Assembly (NCBI GenBank): GCA_946406115.1
Contig: OX291561.1
Location: forward strand, 674,273-738,272
DNA: 64,000 nt
Direction of reading: 5' to 3'
Source of the DNA: Apoda limacodes
Taxonomy: Eukaryota > Arthropoda > Insecta > Lepidoptera > Limacodidae
Shown: one piece after another, positions 33,852 to 45,733 of the stretch
Layout of the letters: every line of letters begins with the position of its first letter
Position numbering within the stretch: position 1 is the first letter of the stretch
The notes under the pieces: generated by a model
Database searches by the model: none
The model's input: only the letters and a program-made list of their open reading frames with translations
Told to the model about the DNA's origin: nothing
Made by a program: the position numbers and the translations under genes

Positions 33852-34355
33852 TTTTGTAAAACCACAGACATAGATATTCGGCCTCAGATCATGTCTACAA
33901 AATATCACAGTATTTGATCAGTAAATGTCCAAAACAAGTAGAAAATTCGTTTGTATGAAACACGCTGCGAGGCGCCTCGAGTCGTATCCTATAATCGTAT
34001 ATAAACGAATTTTTCACTTATTTTTGATACTTGCAAATAAAACAACACGAAACTTTAAGACATGTTTAAGTAATAAATATCTAGGTCTGCAATGTGTCAG
34101 TTTTCTCTTAAACTTTCTATTTCAAAAGTTTTACAGGATTCTAATTTTTCATTCAAATGGTATAAAAAAGATTTCTAGTTAGTAAACACATTTTACAAGA
34201 TTTTGGAAAACCACAGACATAGGGATTTGGCTTTGGATTACCTATGATTAAAACATTTCACAGTGATAGATCAGTAAATGTTCAAAAAAAATGAGAAATT
34301 CGTTTGTATGAAACCCACTGCCAGGCGCCGCGAATCGTATCCTCTTAAAGTGTAA
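33852..34355. repeat. short palindromic-type repeat 'Q', copies 2 and 3
   Basis: Two direct copies about 340 bp apart share AACCACAGACATAG, GATCAGTAAATGT, AATTCGTTTGTATGAAAC and CGTATCCT. The first copy also contains an inverted partner (ACGAATTTTTCACTTATTTTT at 34013), giving a hairpin over about 33925-34033. Confidence 0.65.
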
Positions 34356-36410
34356 TCTAGAAGGGCGAATCACTGAAGTTTAATACGGAATTCATCCCAG
34401 TTCTGCGCGAAAAATTGACAATTTGTTCACGAACTGCAAATGCCATTTCTTTTGCCGAACATCAGACAAACCATCTGTCCAGAAAACATGGCCCGCGACA
34501 ACCTTGGCGAAAAGTGAATGCAATACGGAGACACCTGGCGTAGTGTGCGCCTGCAGCGAACAGCGTTGCTAACTTAGTTGTTTCACCACTAGATCTGGTG
34601 GTTTGGGACCCCCTGCTGGTGGTTAAAAATTTTATCTGGTGGCTAGTGGATTTTTTAGTGGGCAATTTTTAGGTTGATAGTTATCAAATACAAAGAAAAA
34701 ATTGCTAAATAAAGACAATATTGCACTCGGTAAGTGTAGTTACCTACTCATAACATATATAGAAAGGAAAATAAAAATGATATATTGGTAACATTGATTA
34801 TAGTCACCGTAAACCATAAATGTAGAAATGTCGTTAACTCACTTACTTAGCTCGCTAGATAAAGTCTAGGACCACAAATTATTAGATTTTACTAGAGAGG
34901 ACAGACTTTTAGGTAATGAAGAGACGAACGACGAACTAAACTGTTGGGTTACTAAGGGCGTGATTTTTTAGCTGTTACGATTGCATTTGCTTTCGTGCCG
35001 TTTTGTTGAAAAATCTATTTGCTATCCTGCTGTCTGTTGCGAAATTTGCGAGAAATTGCACGCTGCAAAAACAGGCCCAATATCAGGTTTCGTTATCTGG
35101 TTTTAAAACTACTACTGGTTATTTCGTAAAAAATTTAAAAAAATGAAAATATGCCGAAACCAGAATACACGCAAAGGTTTCGAGATCATAGGTTCAAGAT
35201 GCTTCTGGTTTCAAAAGCTGGCTTCAAGTAGTTTTCTTGTTTTTACAAAATTTACTATCATTGAATATTGACATTGAGTCAATTCTCAGTTCAAAGTCAT
35301 TCCTTTATTTTTTATAAAAAAATAGCTTTTTATAGATATTCATTACTTAGTGGCTTTTTTAGTGGTTACATATTATACGCTAAAAAATCTGGTGGTTTTC
35401 TGGTGGTTTTCTGGTGGTTTTAGGTCCTACATCTAGTGGGCTTGCAAAAAGTTTGCTGGCAACACTGGCTGCGGATGAACCAGTTTGCAAATGAGCGAGA
35501 CCGATACGCATGCATCGCGCACCGCGCACGACCACCGCAACTTATATTTATTGATTTTAATCAAAACTACATTTCTCTTATTCTAAAGAAAGGTTTTTTT
35601 CATCACATACAAACAGTTTCGATGGCTATTGTTTACTCGTTTTACTTACTTGAATACTTTATAATAATGAGAGTAAAGTATCGAAGGTTACTTAAACTAA
35701 CTAACCTAACCTACTAGGAAACGGAACCCTACTAGCCCAAATCGAAAGTATTTTAAATTCACGCCCTCTTTCTAATGATCCCAATGACTCGTTTGCTCTT
35801 ATCCCATCCCAGCGCTATGTTGGACAAGTTGACGCAAACGCTATATAGCGTTAACACTCACACTAGGCACACTGAACGAAATAGTGCGAAATAAACCTAA
35901 TAAACTATTAAAAAGTATATAAAAATAATGCGTGAAAAAAGCCTATCTAATTCCTACAGTATAATAAACTGAACTAAACTACCAAAAACGACTTAGGTAC
36001 CTAAACGGAAATTGCAAAATTAAATCTTCACCAAACTAATAATTATAATGATTGAAAAAAGAATAATCTGTTACCTAAGTACGTACAAAAATTATAATAT
36101 ACAGTGGAAAAATAATAAACTCCCTAAAACCTACCCATACAAACTTACCTATTATATACTTACTAAGAGAATGTAAACCTACTAAGAAAACAACAAAAAA
36201 GGAATAATAATAAAAAATGTACCTCAAAACTTCGTAAACCCACTGTGCAAATATAAAAAGAAAGTAGATCGATACAATAACAAAAACTTAAAAACTGGTT
36301 ATTCAATAACAAACAAAAATACATAACTTATTGTGTGTGTGTAAAGTGGAATTTATAAATTAACTTGCGCAACCTGTGAGAAAATATACATCGGTCAAAC
36401 TGGAAGGCAC
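34356..36410. other. unassigned
   Basis: A CTGGTGGTTTT simple repeat lies at 35389-35421. No gene, RNA or element recognised in the rest. The open stretch 35436-35717 has no domain. Confidence 0.4.
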
Positions 36411-36536
36411 ATAAAGTATCGAGTCCTTAAGTCTGAGGAGAGACTTTGTCTCCCTGTGTGTGTTCTACCGCTTGTATAATGGAAATACTATAGACTACTT
36501 TCTACCATCGCACCTCGTTATCGGCAGGGAATGCAT
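36411..36536 (+). pseudogene. LINE A scrap
   Basis: Matches the LINE A segment encoding SLRRDFASLCVFYRLYN and TFYHRT..RHRQG, with a deletion between them. About 125 bp remains. Confidence 0.8.
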
Positions 36537-37867
36537 TAACCATCTTAAACAAACCAAATATTTAACTATAAGCAGGCAAGACACATTTTGAGGTAACTAC
36601 TATAGTTTGAGCAATATGTAATATCTACTATTTGATTTTGCATTGAAAGTCTCCAAAGAGAATGGTTACATTCGTAATTTTATCACTACATTCACAAATC
36701 TCCGCAAACTTCAATTCGTCATTATTTTATTTCAGTGATGTTTTATTGATGGATTATTAATTTGAAAAATATTGGAAATATCGTTTCCAACGCAAAACTA
36801 TGGGTGAACTACAGTTATAAAGTCGATTAGGCCTTGAGGCGGTTTTAAGTAAAAAAAGAATGTGTTTCAAGTTCAAGTTTCAAGTTATAAAGTTAACCTG
36901 AGTCAAAGTCATCTTTATCTTGCGCTACTACTTAACCCGGGTCACTGCCGAGTTAAATATTAAAAATTTAACCCGCATCCATAGGTTAAGTCACTAACTC
37001 CGCCATATTGTGCCAACATTTTTAAGTTATATTCGTTTTGACATCGGTTTTCTGGTTAAGTTTTTATTATTTTTCGACTATGAGTAGGTACCTATAACTA
37101 TAAATAGGTAAGTAAGTAGATAACATTTAATTTTCTGACGAATACATTTACTCAAACCATTTTAATAGAACTGTGCAAGAACAAAGTGTTTAGGTATTTT
37201 AAAAGTATGAGAGAACAAAACTTTTACTAACTATTCTCAGATAAGTTATATGTAACACTGAATTCCGAGGTACATTATTTTTGCTTCTGCTGCCTGAAGG
37301 CATTCTAGGCACCTTGGTTTTTTTCTATATTCAACACATACACATAGGCAGAGACTCCACCGTAGAAAAAAATGGAGCAAGAACGAACGCGTTAAGACAA
37401 CGAAAGATCTTTAGTAGGTCTATTTTTAACACTTTCTATTTGCACAATTCAAATTAAATAAATATGTAGTGAATAAACCGAGAGACTGAGTACCTACGTA
37501 CGCGTATAATGCAAAACATGGTATAACACTATTTTTCAAGCATCTTCCATTCCTAAAACGTCATTCATAAACATCTGGCCATCGGCTGCATGGCATCACG
37601 AAGGAGTCGAAGGACGACATAATAAAGTATTATCTTTGAAAGTTCATTGTAGAAGAATAACAGAGATTGTTAAAAGAGATAGATTTATTGTTTCTTACAA
37701 GAGAGACCGAGACCCATATATACTTATGCAGGAATTTCTTATTTAGGCGGTTTATAACACGATGCACATTTATTATTGTTATGTTGTCACTTCTGTGGAA
37801 TAGTTAATTTTCTGCTTCTGCAAGACAATTGACGAGTTATCTAGATACATAACTTATATTTTTTGCT
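36537..37867. other. unassigned
   Basis: Nothing recognised. Confidence 0.45.
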
Positions 37868-38010
37868 ACTAGTAGTTTACATGTGACCCAGGTTTAGTTA
37901 TTTATTTAACCCTGAATCTTTCACAAGTCGGCCTTAGTAGTATACATGTGACCCAGGTTTAGTTATTTAGCTAGTTATTTATTTAACCCTGAATCTTCCG
38001 CAAGTCGGCA
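37868..38010. repeat. two-copy tandem duplication, about 68-76 bp
   Basis: ACATGTGACCCAGGTTTAG ... TTATTTAACCCTGAATCTT ... CAAGTCGG occurs twice. The second copy has 8 extra bases. Confidence 0.85.
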
Positions 38011-38597
38011 GTGAGGTAGTAAGCAGTGAGGCGCTGACGAGCAGGGCGAGGTTTGTTTGAGACACACACATCACCCAGATTGCGCCCCATGTTGTGTCGT
38101 GTTATGTCGTGTTGTGACGAGCCGCGCCCAATCTCTTGTCACAACACTCACCACATCGACTTGTTGTTGTCGCAGCTGTTTTAGCTGTCTATGTCATAAT
38201 ACTTTATGATAGTGAGGAAAATAAGAAAAAAAAAGAATATCCAAAAACTAATAACGTACTACGTCATATAACCTCACTTTAAAACTATATCTAACATTTC
38301 TTAAATATAGTAAACCAATTAAGTATTAATCAATATCCTGTTATCTATTGTATCTGTTACAAAAAATCCATATAATTTGTAGTTACCAAAAGACAAAAAT
38401 ACTTAACTATTATAAAGTCATCAGAGTTATGTAGACGGAATTGGACGTGTGTGGTTTACAAAGTACCTCAGCAGTAGAAGAATGTTTCTTGGCAGTCCGT
38501 GAGGGAATCTAAAAAACGTGTACATAGTACAGGTAAGAGCTGTCTCATTCTGTCGCTAAGAAATCTTTTTTGTAAATATAATTTAATAAAACGCTTT
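38011..38597. other. unassigned
   Basis: Nothing recognised beyond short GTTGTGTCGTGTTATGTCGTG repetition near 38092. Confidence 0.4.
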
Positions 38598-38605
38598 ACC
38601 TTATA

Positions 38606-39481
38606 TAGGGTAAAAGTGGGATAGATGCCTAACTTTTTGAAATTGAGTTATAATTATAAGACGATTACTATTATTAAAAAGAAGTTAATGATTATTGATA
38701 GACTGGACCTTTAACTCAAAACTGATAAATGAAAAAAAGCATTTGTCTTACATACATAAAAATAAGTGAAAAAAAATTAACTATAAGAAAAAGGATAGAT
38801 GCCTACGGATAGTTGCACATTTGCATTTTATGATGTGAGGATATATGCCTTAAGAAATAAAACAAAAAAAATTATATCTTCTTCATCGCAATTTCACCGT
38901 TGTTCATAGCTTCCATGGCTTTTATCGAAGCTTCCTGTGTCCATTGAGCATGCGGTCGAGCATTTCTGTTATTATATATTTTTGTGGCATATTACAATAT
39001 AAATTATAACATAACAAAAACAGCAAAATGTTTACTCAAAGTATAAGTAACACAACTTTTGTTTTCTAACTGTCTGTTATTAATAGTATAGACGCTCTTA
39101 GGGCATCTCTCCTATCTCAATACTGAAGCATCTATACTTTTAGCTAGGGATAGATGCCTCTTGTATTTAAAAAACAATGGCTTTTGCAATGACAGAAAAA
39201 TTAGGCATGTCAAACACACTATTAAGAATTCTATGTAAACAAAAAACATTCACTCTACTCACCTCATAAAACTAAAAATTACGAGCGTGAGAAAATATTC
39301 GCGATTCGATTGAATGCCACCGACGACAGGCCTACTCCTATGAGCTGTTTCGCTCGCACCGACGCGGTGGGTCACATTACTTTTCTAATATGACGTTAAA
39401 CTTGTCAGTGCGTATTTTTAAATAGGTAAGGTAATAATCGATGCAACTATCCCCCTTAGGCATCTATCCCACTTTTACCCT
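38606..39481. mobile_element. hAT-like MITE, 876 bp
   Basis: The left end TAGGGTAAAAGTGGGATAGA and the right end (its inverted copy, closing at CTTTTACCCT) form terminal inverted repeats of about 25 bp continuing through TGCCTAA. The flanks ACCTTATA (38598-38605) and ACCTTATT (39482-39489) agree at 7 of 8 positions, an 8-bp target duplication as in hAT elements. GGATAGATGCCT-like motifs recur inside (38787, 38840, and 39099, 39128, 39148 in both orientations), resembling subterminal transposase sites. No coding capacity. Confidence 0.85.
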
Positions 39482-39789
39482 ACCTTATTAATGTTTTTTT
39501 CGTATTTGCAGTACGAATAGGCGGTGGTAAGTCATTCCAGCACCGACTTGCCGCAAACTTGAAACCACCACGGAAAGCCGCGGATATATAAGGAGGACAT
39601 TAGAAACTATGATGATGAGGGACCAGAGTCCCTTATCTATTCCTGTCTCTCGCCCATGACAAAATCTCATACAGGTAAATTGGCTGTTTACTTTTAACTA
39701 TACCAGACATCAGTGTTGCTGCGTGCTGTCATTTTCAATGAACTACCACTATTTAAATAAGGGGTAGCATGCGTTCTTGGGACGATCAA

Positions 39790-41116
39790 ACGGTTAAACG
39801 ATCAAACGATCAATTCATTAGCACGTAACGGGAGAAGCGCTTCAAGTCAAATGATAAATTTAGTAGCACGCGGCGGGAGCAGTTCCCAATGCAAAACGAT
39901 CAATTCAGTATCACGTGACTAGCGAAGCGCTCCAAGTCAAACGATAAGTTCAGTAGCACACGACGGGAGAAGCGCTCCAAGTCAAACGATAAATTCAATA
40001 AAACGCAACGGGAGAAGCTCTTCATGTCAAATCATAATTTCAGCAGCACGCTATAGGAGAGCCGCTTCAAGTAAAACGATAAGTTCAGTAACACGCGACG
40101 GAAAAAGCGCTCCAAGTGAAACGATAAGTTTAGTAGTACGCGACGGGAGAAGCGCTCCAACTGAAATAATAAATTCAGTAACACGCAGCGGGAGTAGCTT
40201 TCCATGTTAAATGATAAGTTCAGTAGCACGCTACAGGAGAACCGCTTGAAGTAAAACGATAAGTTCAGTAACACGCGACAGGAGGAACGCTCTAAGTAAA
40301 ACGATAAGTTCAGTAGCACGTGACGGAAGAAGCGCTCCATGTCAAATGATAAGTTCAGTAGCACGCTACAGGCGAGCCGCTTCAAGTAAAACGATAAGTT
40401 CTGTAGCACGCGACGGAAGAAGCGCTCCAAGTCAAACGATAAATTCAGTAACACGTAACGGGAGAAGCTCTCAATGTCAAATGATAAGTTCAGTAGCACG
40501 CTACAGGCGAGCCGCTTCAAGTAAAACGATAAGTTCTGTAGCACGCGACGGAAGAAGCGCTCCAAGTCAAACGATAAGTTCAGTAACACGCGACGGAAGA
40601 AGCGCTCCAAGTCAAACGATAAGTTTAGTAGTACACGATGGGAGAAGCGCTCCGAGTCAAATAATATATTCAGTAGCACGCTACAGGAGAACCGCTTCAA
40701 GTCAAATGATAAGTTCAGTAGCGCGCTACAGGCGAACCGCTTGAAGTGAAACGTTCGGTTCAGTAGAACGCTACAGGCGAACCGCTTGAAGTGAAACGAA
40801 AAGTTCAGTAGCACGCGGTGGGAGAAGTTCTCCATGCAAAACGATCAATTCAATAGCACACGACTAGCGAAGCGCTCCAAGTTAAACGAAAAGTTCAGTA
40901 GCACGCCACGGGAGAAGCGCTCAAAGTAAACGATAAGTTCAGTAGCACGCCACGGGAGAAGCGCTCCAAGTGAACGATAAGTTCAGTAGCACGCCACGGG
41001 AGAAGCGCTCCAAGTCAAACGAAAAGTTCAGTAGCACGCCACGGGAGAAGCGCTCCAAGTCAAACGATAAGTTTAGTAGTACGCGACTAGCGAAGCGCTT
41101 CAAGTCAAACGATGTA
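39790..41116. repeat. 45-bp minisatellite, about 29 copies
   Basis: Units of 45 bp with the landmarks AGTCAAACGATAAGTTCAG, TAGCACGC and GGGAGAAGCGCTCC. Adjacent copies vary, and a higher-order pattern is visible because identical pairs recur 120-135 bp apart near 40390 and 40510. Because 45 is a multiple of three, long frames stay open on both strands: 267 codons on minus (40032-40835, 15-residue unit like LERFFRRVLLNLSFD) and 132 on plus (40346-40744). Single-base indels beyond about 40915 break both frames. Coding is unproven. Confidence 0.92.
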
Positions 41117-41214
41117 ATGTAGAAGCTGTTTAGCTTCAGAAATTTAGCAGCTGTGGAGTTTAGAAATGTAGCAGATGAGGAGTTTCAGAAATTTAGCAAC
41201 TCTTATTCTACAAC

Positions 41215-41515
41215 CCAAGAGTTTGCGGGAAGAAGTTCCTCCGAAACCCAACTGTACGTGATCATTTGGGTTCTAAGTGATGATAAATTTCCTATCGATG
41301 GCGAGCGGTGCGATGGTAGAAAGTAGTAAGCTTCAATTTGACTCCCAAATGATCTCGAAACTGAACATCGCTGGAGATGTCAACACCAAGGATTCCAATG
41401 CTCTTGGAGATGGTGAAGGGTGTTTTCTGGAATTGTGGGACCTCAGTAAATGGGGTTTTCTTAGCGACGAACTTTGTGTCTTAGTAGGATTGAATCGAAC
41501 CAAGTTTTTCCGGAC
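41215..41515 (-). pseudogene. LINE A fragment with internal deletion
   Basis: Matches the LINE A end of ORF (FxRNFLPRTLKLW region) joined directly to the region around LQDKVK..FRDH..SISKSIGILG and the FTVVPQFQNTP / FAAK segment. About 350 bp present in A2 is missing between them. Diverged. Confidence 0.85.
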
Positions 41516-42255
41516 ATATGATTGCTGGATTGGATTTGGATGAAGCTGATGTTTTATAAATTAGTAGATAATTTCCTTATAATTAAGTTATTATTATAAT
41601 ATAAAGTATCTTCAATATATGTGTTTACTTAAATTATATGTATACTTAATCAAAATAAGTTTCTTGTGTATTGTATCGACTAATTTATACGTTGTAAGTA
41701 GTTTTAAATTACTATTAAAAAATATAAGCATTATGTCCTACTTATCTTTTATTGATTGTGCACAATGTTAAATTAATTGGAACCAAGATGTTATTTAGCG
41801 TGTGACAAATGTTGGGAAGCCAAATTAACAAAATTAAAAATAATTATTTGGTTTTTACTTTTGTATGTCGTGAAACGCGTTTTACATTAGATATGTCCTG
41901 CCTGCCCTGCACCGGGCCATGGGCAAGTGGCCGAAATTATTCAGGAAAGATAAAGTTAATAATCGAATTTTAATGGCGGTCGCGGTTCGCGGTTATCTAA
42001 ACCGAGCCGCAGATCATATTTAACAGAATTACGAAAACGCCAAGTTGCAAAAGTGACAATACTAATATCGATAGACCGCGAACGGTTACGCCGATAAGGA
42101 GCGTGGTGGAAGAGGGGGGGGATCGGCAGCGGGGGACGCTCTTTGTCGTTAAGCCTTTCTACCTCACACCACAGCCTAAATATTTATTGCATTAATGCAG
42201 TCAGTCATCGGAAAAGGTGTTGCTATACTACCGAGAGTCAAATCAAATTAAATAA
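41516..42255. other. unassigned
   Basis: 41940-42150 is GC-richer (GGCGGTCGCGGTTCGCGG, GAGGGGGGGGATCGG) without coding features. Confidence 0.4.
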
Positions 42256-42362
42256 TATTTATTTAACTAGGTTTCTAAGAACAGTTATTTAACTAGGTTT
42301 CTAAAAACTGTTATTTAACTAGGTTTCTAAGAACTGTTATTTAACTAGGTTTCTAAGAACAT
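42256..42362. repeat. 26-bp tandem repeat, 4 copies
   Basis: TTATTTAACTAGGTTTCTAA followed by GAACTG, four times with single-base differences. Confidence 0.9.
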
Positions 42363-42656
42363 TTTTTATTCGTCAAACCAATCTCATTAAGGTGATTTTC
42401 CGCGCAGAGCTTTCATACATACATACATGTATTTACATGGTTCATGATTGTGATAATGATGATGAATGATTGATTGATGATGATTTTGAATACCTATATT
42501 TTGTTACCGAAATCAACGGAAATTATTCTGCTAGCTATTTTAGAGAAATAGAAAAGCAAAAAGCTCGGTGAAGTCGTATTTGTCGATTGTCGGATCAGGG
42601 AGCAACAAAGTGTGGAGTACTCGAGTTTCATGTTCTCGGGGGCAAAATGTATGAAA

Positions 42657-43235
42657 GTAGGTAGTGAATGACCCATATATCAGCCCCCTAACTTTTTTTT
42701 CAACTTTAAATAGTTACTACGTTCTCATAATAAACAATAACCCAGAACTCTTACTCGTTACTGTAGCTTGTAATATTAAGTTTGCATTATTGTGCATAAA
42801 AATTACAAAATACTATTAAAATTATTAAAAAAACATGTATTTGTGATTTTTGTGGTATGTTCCAAATATCAGCCGCCTTGGATGTAATACCAGCCTCACG
42901 CGAACCAAACGTCAGCCTAGCAATTTTCCGTGCTTTTAGATGACTATGTGCTAAGATTTGATGGTGATATTTTTACCATACATTCAGGCCAAGTGATTCG
43001 TTGCTAGTGGCAAACAAAATTCATACTACTACTAGCTTTTATCCGCTACTTCGCCCGCGTGGGATTTGAACGTAAACCGCTGATTTAACAGAGTTAAAAA
43101 GTATTCCGTGTTTGTGCCTCCATCAAATCAAGTTTACAATTGCATCGTCGACAAATATAAAGCCTCCAAAGTCCAGATATATTGCATTATTAAACAGTGT
43201 TACGGTGATAGGCTCACCCTCTGTCATGTAGGACT
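42657..43235. mobile_element. left part of an inverted-repeat DNA element
   Basis: Begins near TAGTGAATGACCC and carries ATATATCAGCC (42674), AAATATCAGCCGCC (42868) and AACGTCAGCC (42910). The same motifs appear in reverse orientation at 49250-49719, where the end reads TAGGGTGAATG on the opposite strand. The gypsy element interrupts it at the GACT duplication. No transposase frame seen. TAGGG-type ends suggest a hAT-like origin. Confidence 0.55.
43025..43115 (+). mobile_element. RTE-derived short repeat scrap
   Basis: ACTAGCTTTTATCCGCTACT then TCGCCCGCGTGGGATTTGAA is the start of a very common lepidopteran short repeat. It decays after about 90 bp. Confidence 0.55.
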
Positions 43236-43520
43236 TTTAGCTACTTGTTGTATGTGGTGGTGTTTGGGAATACCTATGTAGTGTAGCTAAGGTGGTGTGA
43301 CTTGACGAAGGCAATTAAATGAAAAGGTTCACTTGAAACAATTGGATTTATTTTTGCTATAGGCAAAACGTAAAGTTAGGTTACAAATTTAGCTTAGAGC
43401 TAGGAACCTAGTACTCAGTACGGATGCGCGGCAGTGACTGGCGTCACGGGTTTGCGGTCTTGGCGAGGTGTGGGACTTAGTGCTATGTCAGCACAATTGC
43501 TTGTATAGCGATGTCGCTAT
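43236..43520 (-). repeat. gypsy 3' LTR
   Basis: Aligns end to end with 48611-48894. On the minus strand it begins ATAGCGACATCGCTATA, a near-perfect inverted repeat, and ends GTAGCTAAA, so the termini are not the usual TG...CA. AATAAA lies about two-fifths of the way in, in the expected polyadenylation position. Confidence 0.93.
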
Positions 43521-43523
43521 ATC

Positions 43524-43538
43524 ACTCCCCCTTTTTTG
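43524..43538 (-). promoter_or_regulatory. polypurine tract
   Basis: On the minus strand CAAAAAAGGGGGAGTGA abuts the 3' LTR, the expected primer for plus-strand synthesis. Confidence 0.8.
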
Positions 43539-44210
43539 AAAAAAATAAGGATTGGAGTGAAAACGCTATGTTGCTATATAAAACAATCCCGCTTTTTTCA
43601 AGTCGGTTAAGTCGTCGACTTGGCTTGCGCGCGTCACTGAAATGAGCTGCGTCCGTTCATTTTGCGCGCGCCTGGCCGTTCAGCTTACGGCTGCGGTTTG
43701 ATTGTCCGGCCTTGCAAATGCACTGGGTACAAGGTACAAAGATATTATACTAAAACTTATAGCTAAATTTAATCTAGGGAACTAGTACTTTGTACTTGAT
43801 TATGCAGAAAAAGAAATATATAATTTTGACACATCATTTAGCAAACACAAAAAGTTTTAAAAAATTAATTAGGAAAAATTGAATTATTTATTTAATTTTT
43901 TATACACCATTTAGTTAGGTTCCTTTATTATGACATTTTAAATACACCTATCAAAAAGATTTTATTTAAAAAATAAGAAAAAAGAAAATAATGGTAGATC
44001 ACCATTTATATTTATAACTTCGTACCACAATGCAAGGTTTGCGAGTTATCTATCGATGCTGAAACAAATACAAAACTTTTAATATAGGTAATAGGACAAA
44101 AGAAAAAATGGTGTGCCAGTGTACAAGAAGTATGTAGGCAAAAATGTTTGGGTTGACTGTGGTTGTTGTGACGCAGTTATAACGCTACTTGGAATACTTA
44201 CGTTTTTATT

Positions 44211-44450
44211 TTAGACGAAACTAGTATTTGTTTTGTTTGTTTTTGGTGTCGCATCTGCGATACGTACTTCCCTGTGGATCCAGGACTTTATCCTGCCTCT
44301 ACAGTATTTGTAGAGTAGTACAACCATTATGGCAGTTAGCAATACTGCCGTAACTAGTATTAAAATCGATATGTTCTGTAGGTTATTCTCGTTATTTTGA
44401 GAGATCGAGAATTTGTTTAAATTTTCTTGTTTACTTTGGGTTTTTCTCAT
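44211..44450 (-). CDS. small membrane-protein ORF of the gypsy element (79 aa)
   Basis: Follows the integrase by about 160 bp, in the position where some gypsy elements carry env. It starts at an ATG at 44450. Residues 1-26 are polar. Residues 27-46 (ISILILVTAVLLTAIMVVLL) form one clear hydrophobic segment, followed by a basic stretch (YKYCRGRIKSWIHREVR) and a polar tail. That is a single-pass membrane protein with a positively charged cytoplasmic-type flank. There is no signal peptide, cleavage site or ectodomain, so it is not a full envelope gene. It could be an env remnant or one of the small TM ORFs some insect LTR elements carry. Frame intact. Confidence 0.55.
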   Translation of the reverse strand: MRKTQSKQENLNKFSISQNNENNLQNISILILVTAVLLTAIMVVLLYKYCRGRIKSWIHREVRIADATPKTNKTNTSFV

Positions 44451-44609
44451 AATTACGTTATGCTAATGTGGTTTTTACAGTAAATGAAATAGTGTGTAAA
44501 TATTTGGTGTATATATATGTAAAAAAATTAAACAGTAATAAAATGTTAGTAACACGCTTACGCTTAGATAGTTTGTCGGCAACGTTGCAATTCTCAGTAC
44601 CTTGTCGGA

Positions 44610-45627
44610 TTAAAGGTTAAAACGTACAGGCGGTTTCACAATGCGCCCAGATTTTGTATGTCTGAGAATTGACGACTTTGCCGCGGGTGGGTTACTAGGC
44701 GTAGGGATTAGCCGGTCGTTACTACCTGAACTCGAATCGGTGTTTTTGTGAGACGGGACAGGGTCACCGTTGAACAAGTAGGCTGGTTTTAGCCTATCTA
44801 TCGATATCCACTGTTCTTTGTGGCCTAAATCGATTAAATAAACTTTTTCTCTCCTTTGTATAACTCTGAACTCTCTTGTGGTAACCTTCTGACTGAGTCC
44901 GTCCGGAGGAAAACGTGTGTACAAGTATGAAGGTCTGTATGTACGAATATTGTCCTTGAGTCTGTGTTTCTTGTGTGTTTGGGTTTGAGATTCCCTATTG
45001 TTTGGCGTAATTTAAGTAAGAATTCGTGTGAATCTCCTACGTTCTTACTTAAATTGTCATAAAATTCGCCTGGAAGTCGTAGCGTCTGTCCGTATGTCAT
45101 TTCAGCAGAGCTTACTTGGTTGTCAGTTCTGGGTACTGACCTTAGACCGAATAGAACAGTAGGTAGCTGTTCTACCCACGATGTTGTGTAAGATGGCAGT
45201 CTAGCCATAAGGACTGCCTTGAGACTGCGGTGTAATCTTTCCACTGTTGAATTACTTTGGGTGTGATAGCTCATTGTACGTATTCTTTCACCTAAGTAGG
45301 CCATTAGTTCTCTGAAAAGCGAAAATTCAAACTGTGTACCTTGATCCGTGGTGATCTTAACCGGGCAACCAAAGCGTGTGGCCCAGCCTTCGTACACAAT
45401 TTTTGTAATCGTTTTTGCGAAAATATCTTTAATGGGGAAAGCCTCAGGCTACCCGTGGCGCGATCGACCATTATGGCGCAATACCCATAGTTTTCCGGTG
45501 ACGTTGGTAGTGGCCCTACTATGTCCAAGTGGACATGTTCCAAACGATTACAAGGCGGAAAGTACCTAATTTGGGACAGTGTGTCGGTGTACTTTCGACT
45601 TTTGGCAAAGTATGCAGGTTTTGGCAA
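44610..45627 (-). pseudogene. gypsy integrase, frameshifted
   Basis: Integrase joins the element cDNA to host DNA. On the minus strand the first catalytic block is HVHLDIVGPLP with DRATG (45627-45430). After a frameshift the second and third blocks lie in 45397-44900: TTDQGTQFE (aspartate) and HTQSNSTVERLHRSLK (glutamate). A C-terminal chromodomain-less tail with RVIQRREKVYLIDLGHKEQW and SGRIVKPPVRF ends at 44610, in yet another overlapping frame (44924-44610). All three acidic residues are present, but two frameshifts divide the gene. Confidence 0.85.
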
Positions 45628-45733
45628 AGTTTCCTACATCTACATTTATCTTAGGCCAGAAGTATCTGTCTGCCATCATCCTACTTGAATTGCGGATGCC
45701 TGGATGGCTCAGGTTGTGAGTTACGTCAAAGGC

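Noticed and set aside
39790..41116. CRISPR-like array or certain protein-coding gene
   Set aside because: There are no spacers, and the open frames follow automatically from a 45-bp unit lacking stops. Kept as a repeat with coding unproven.
44211..44450. complete retroviral-type envelope gene
   Set aside because: Only 79 codons with one membrane segment. No signal peptide, ectodomain or cleavage site is present.
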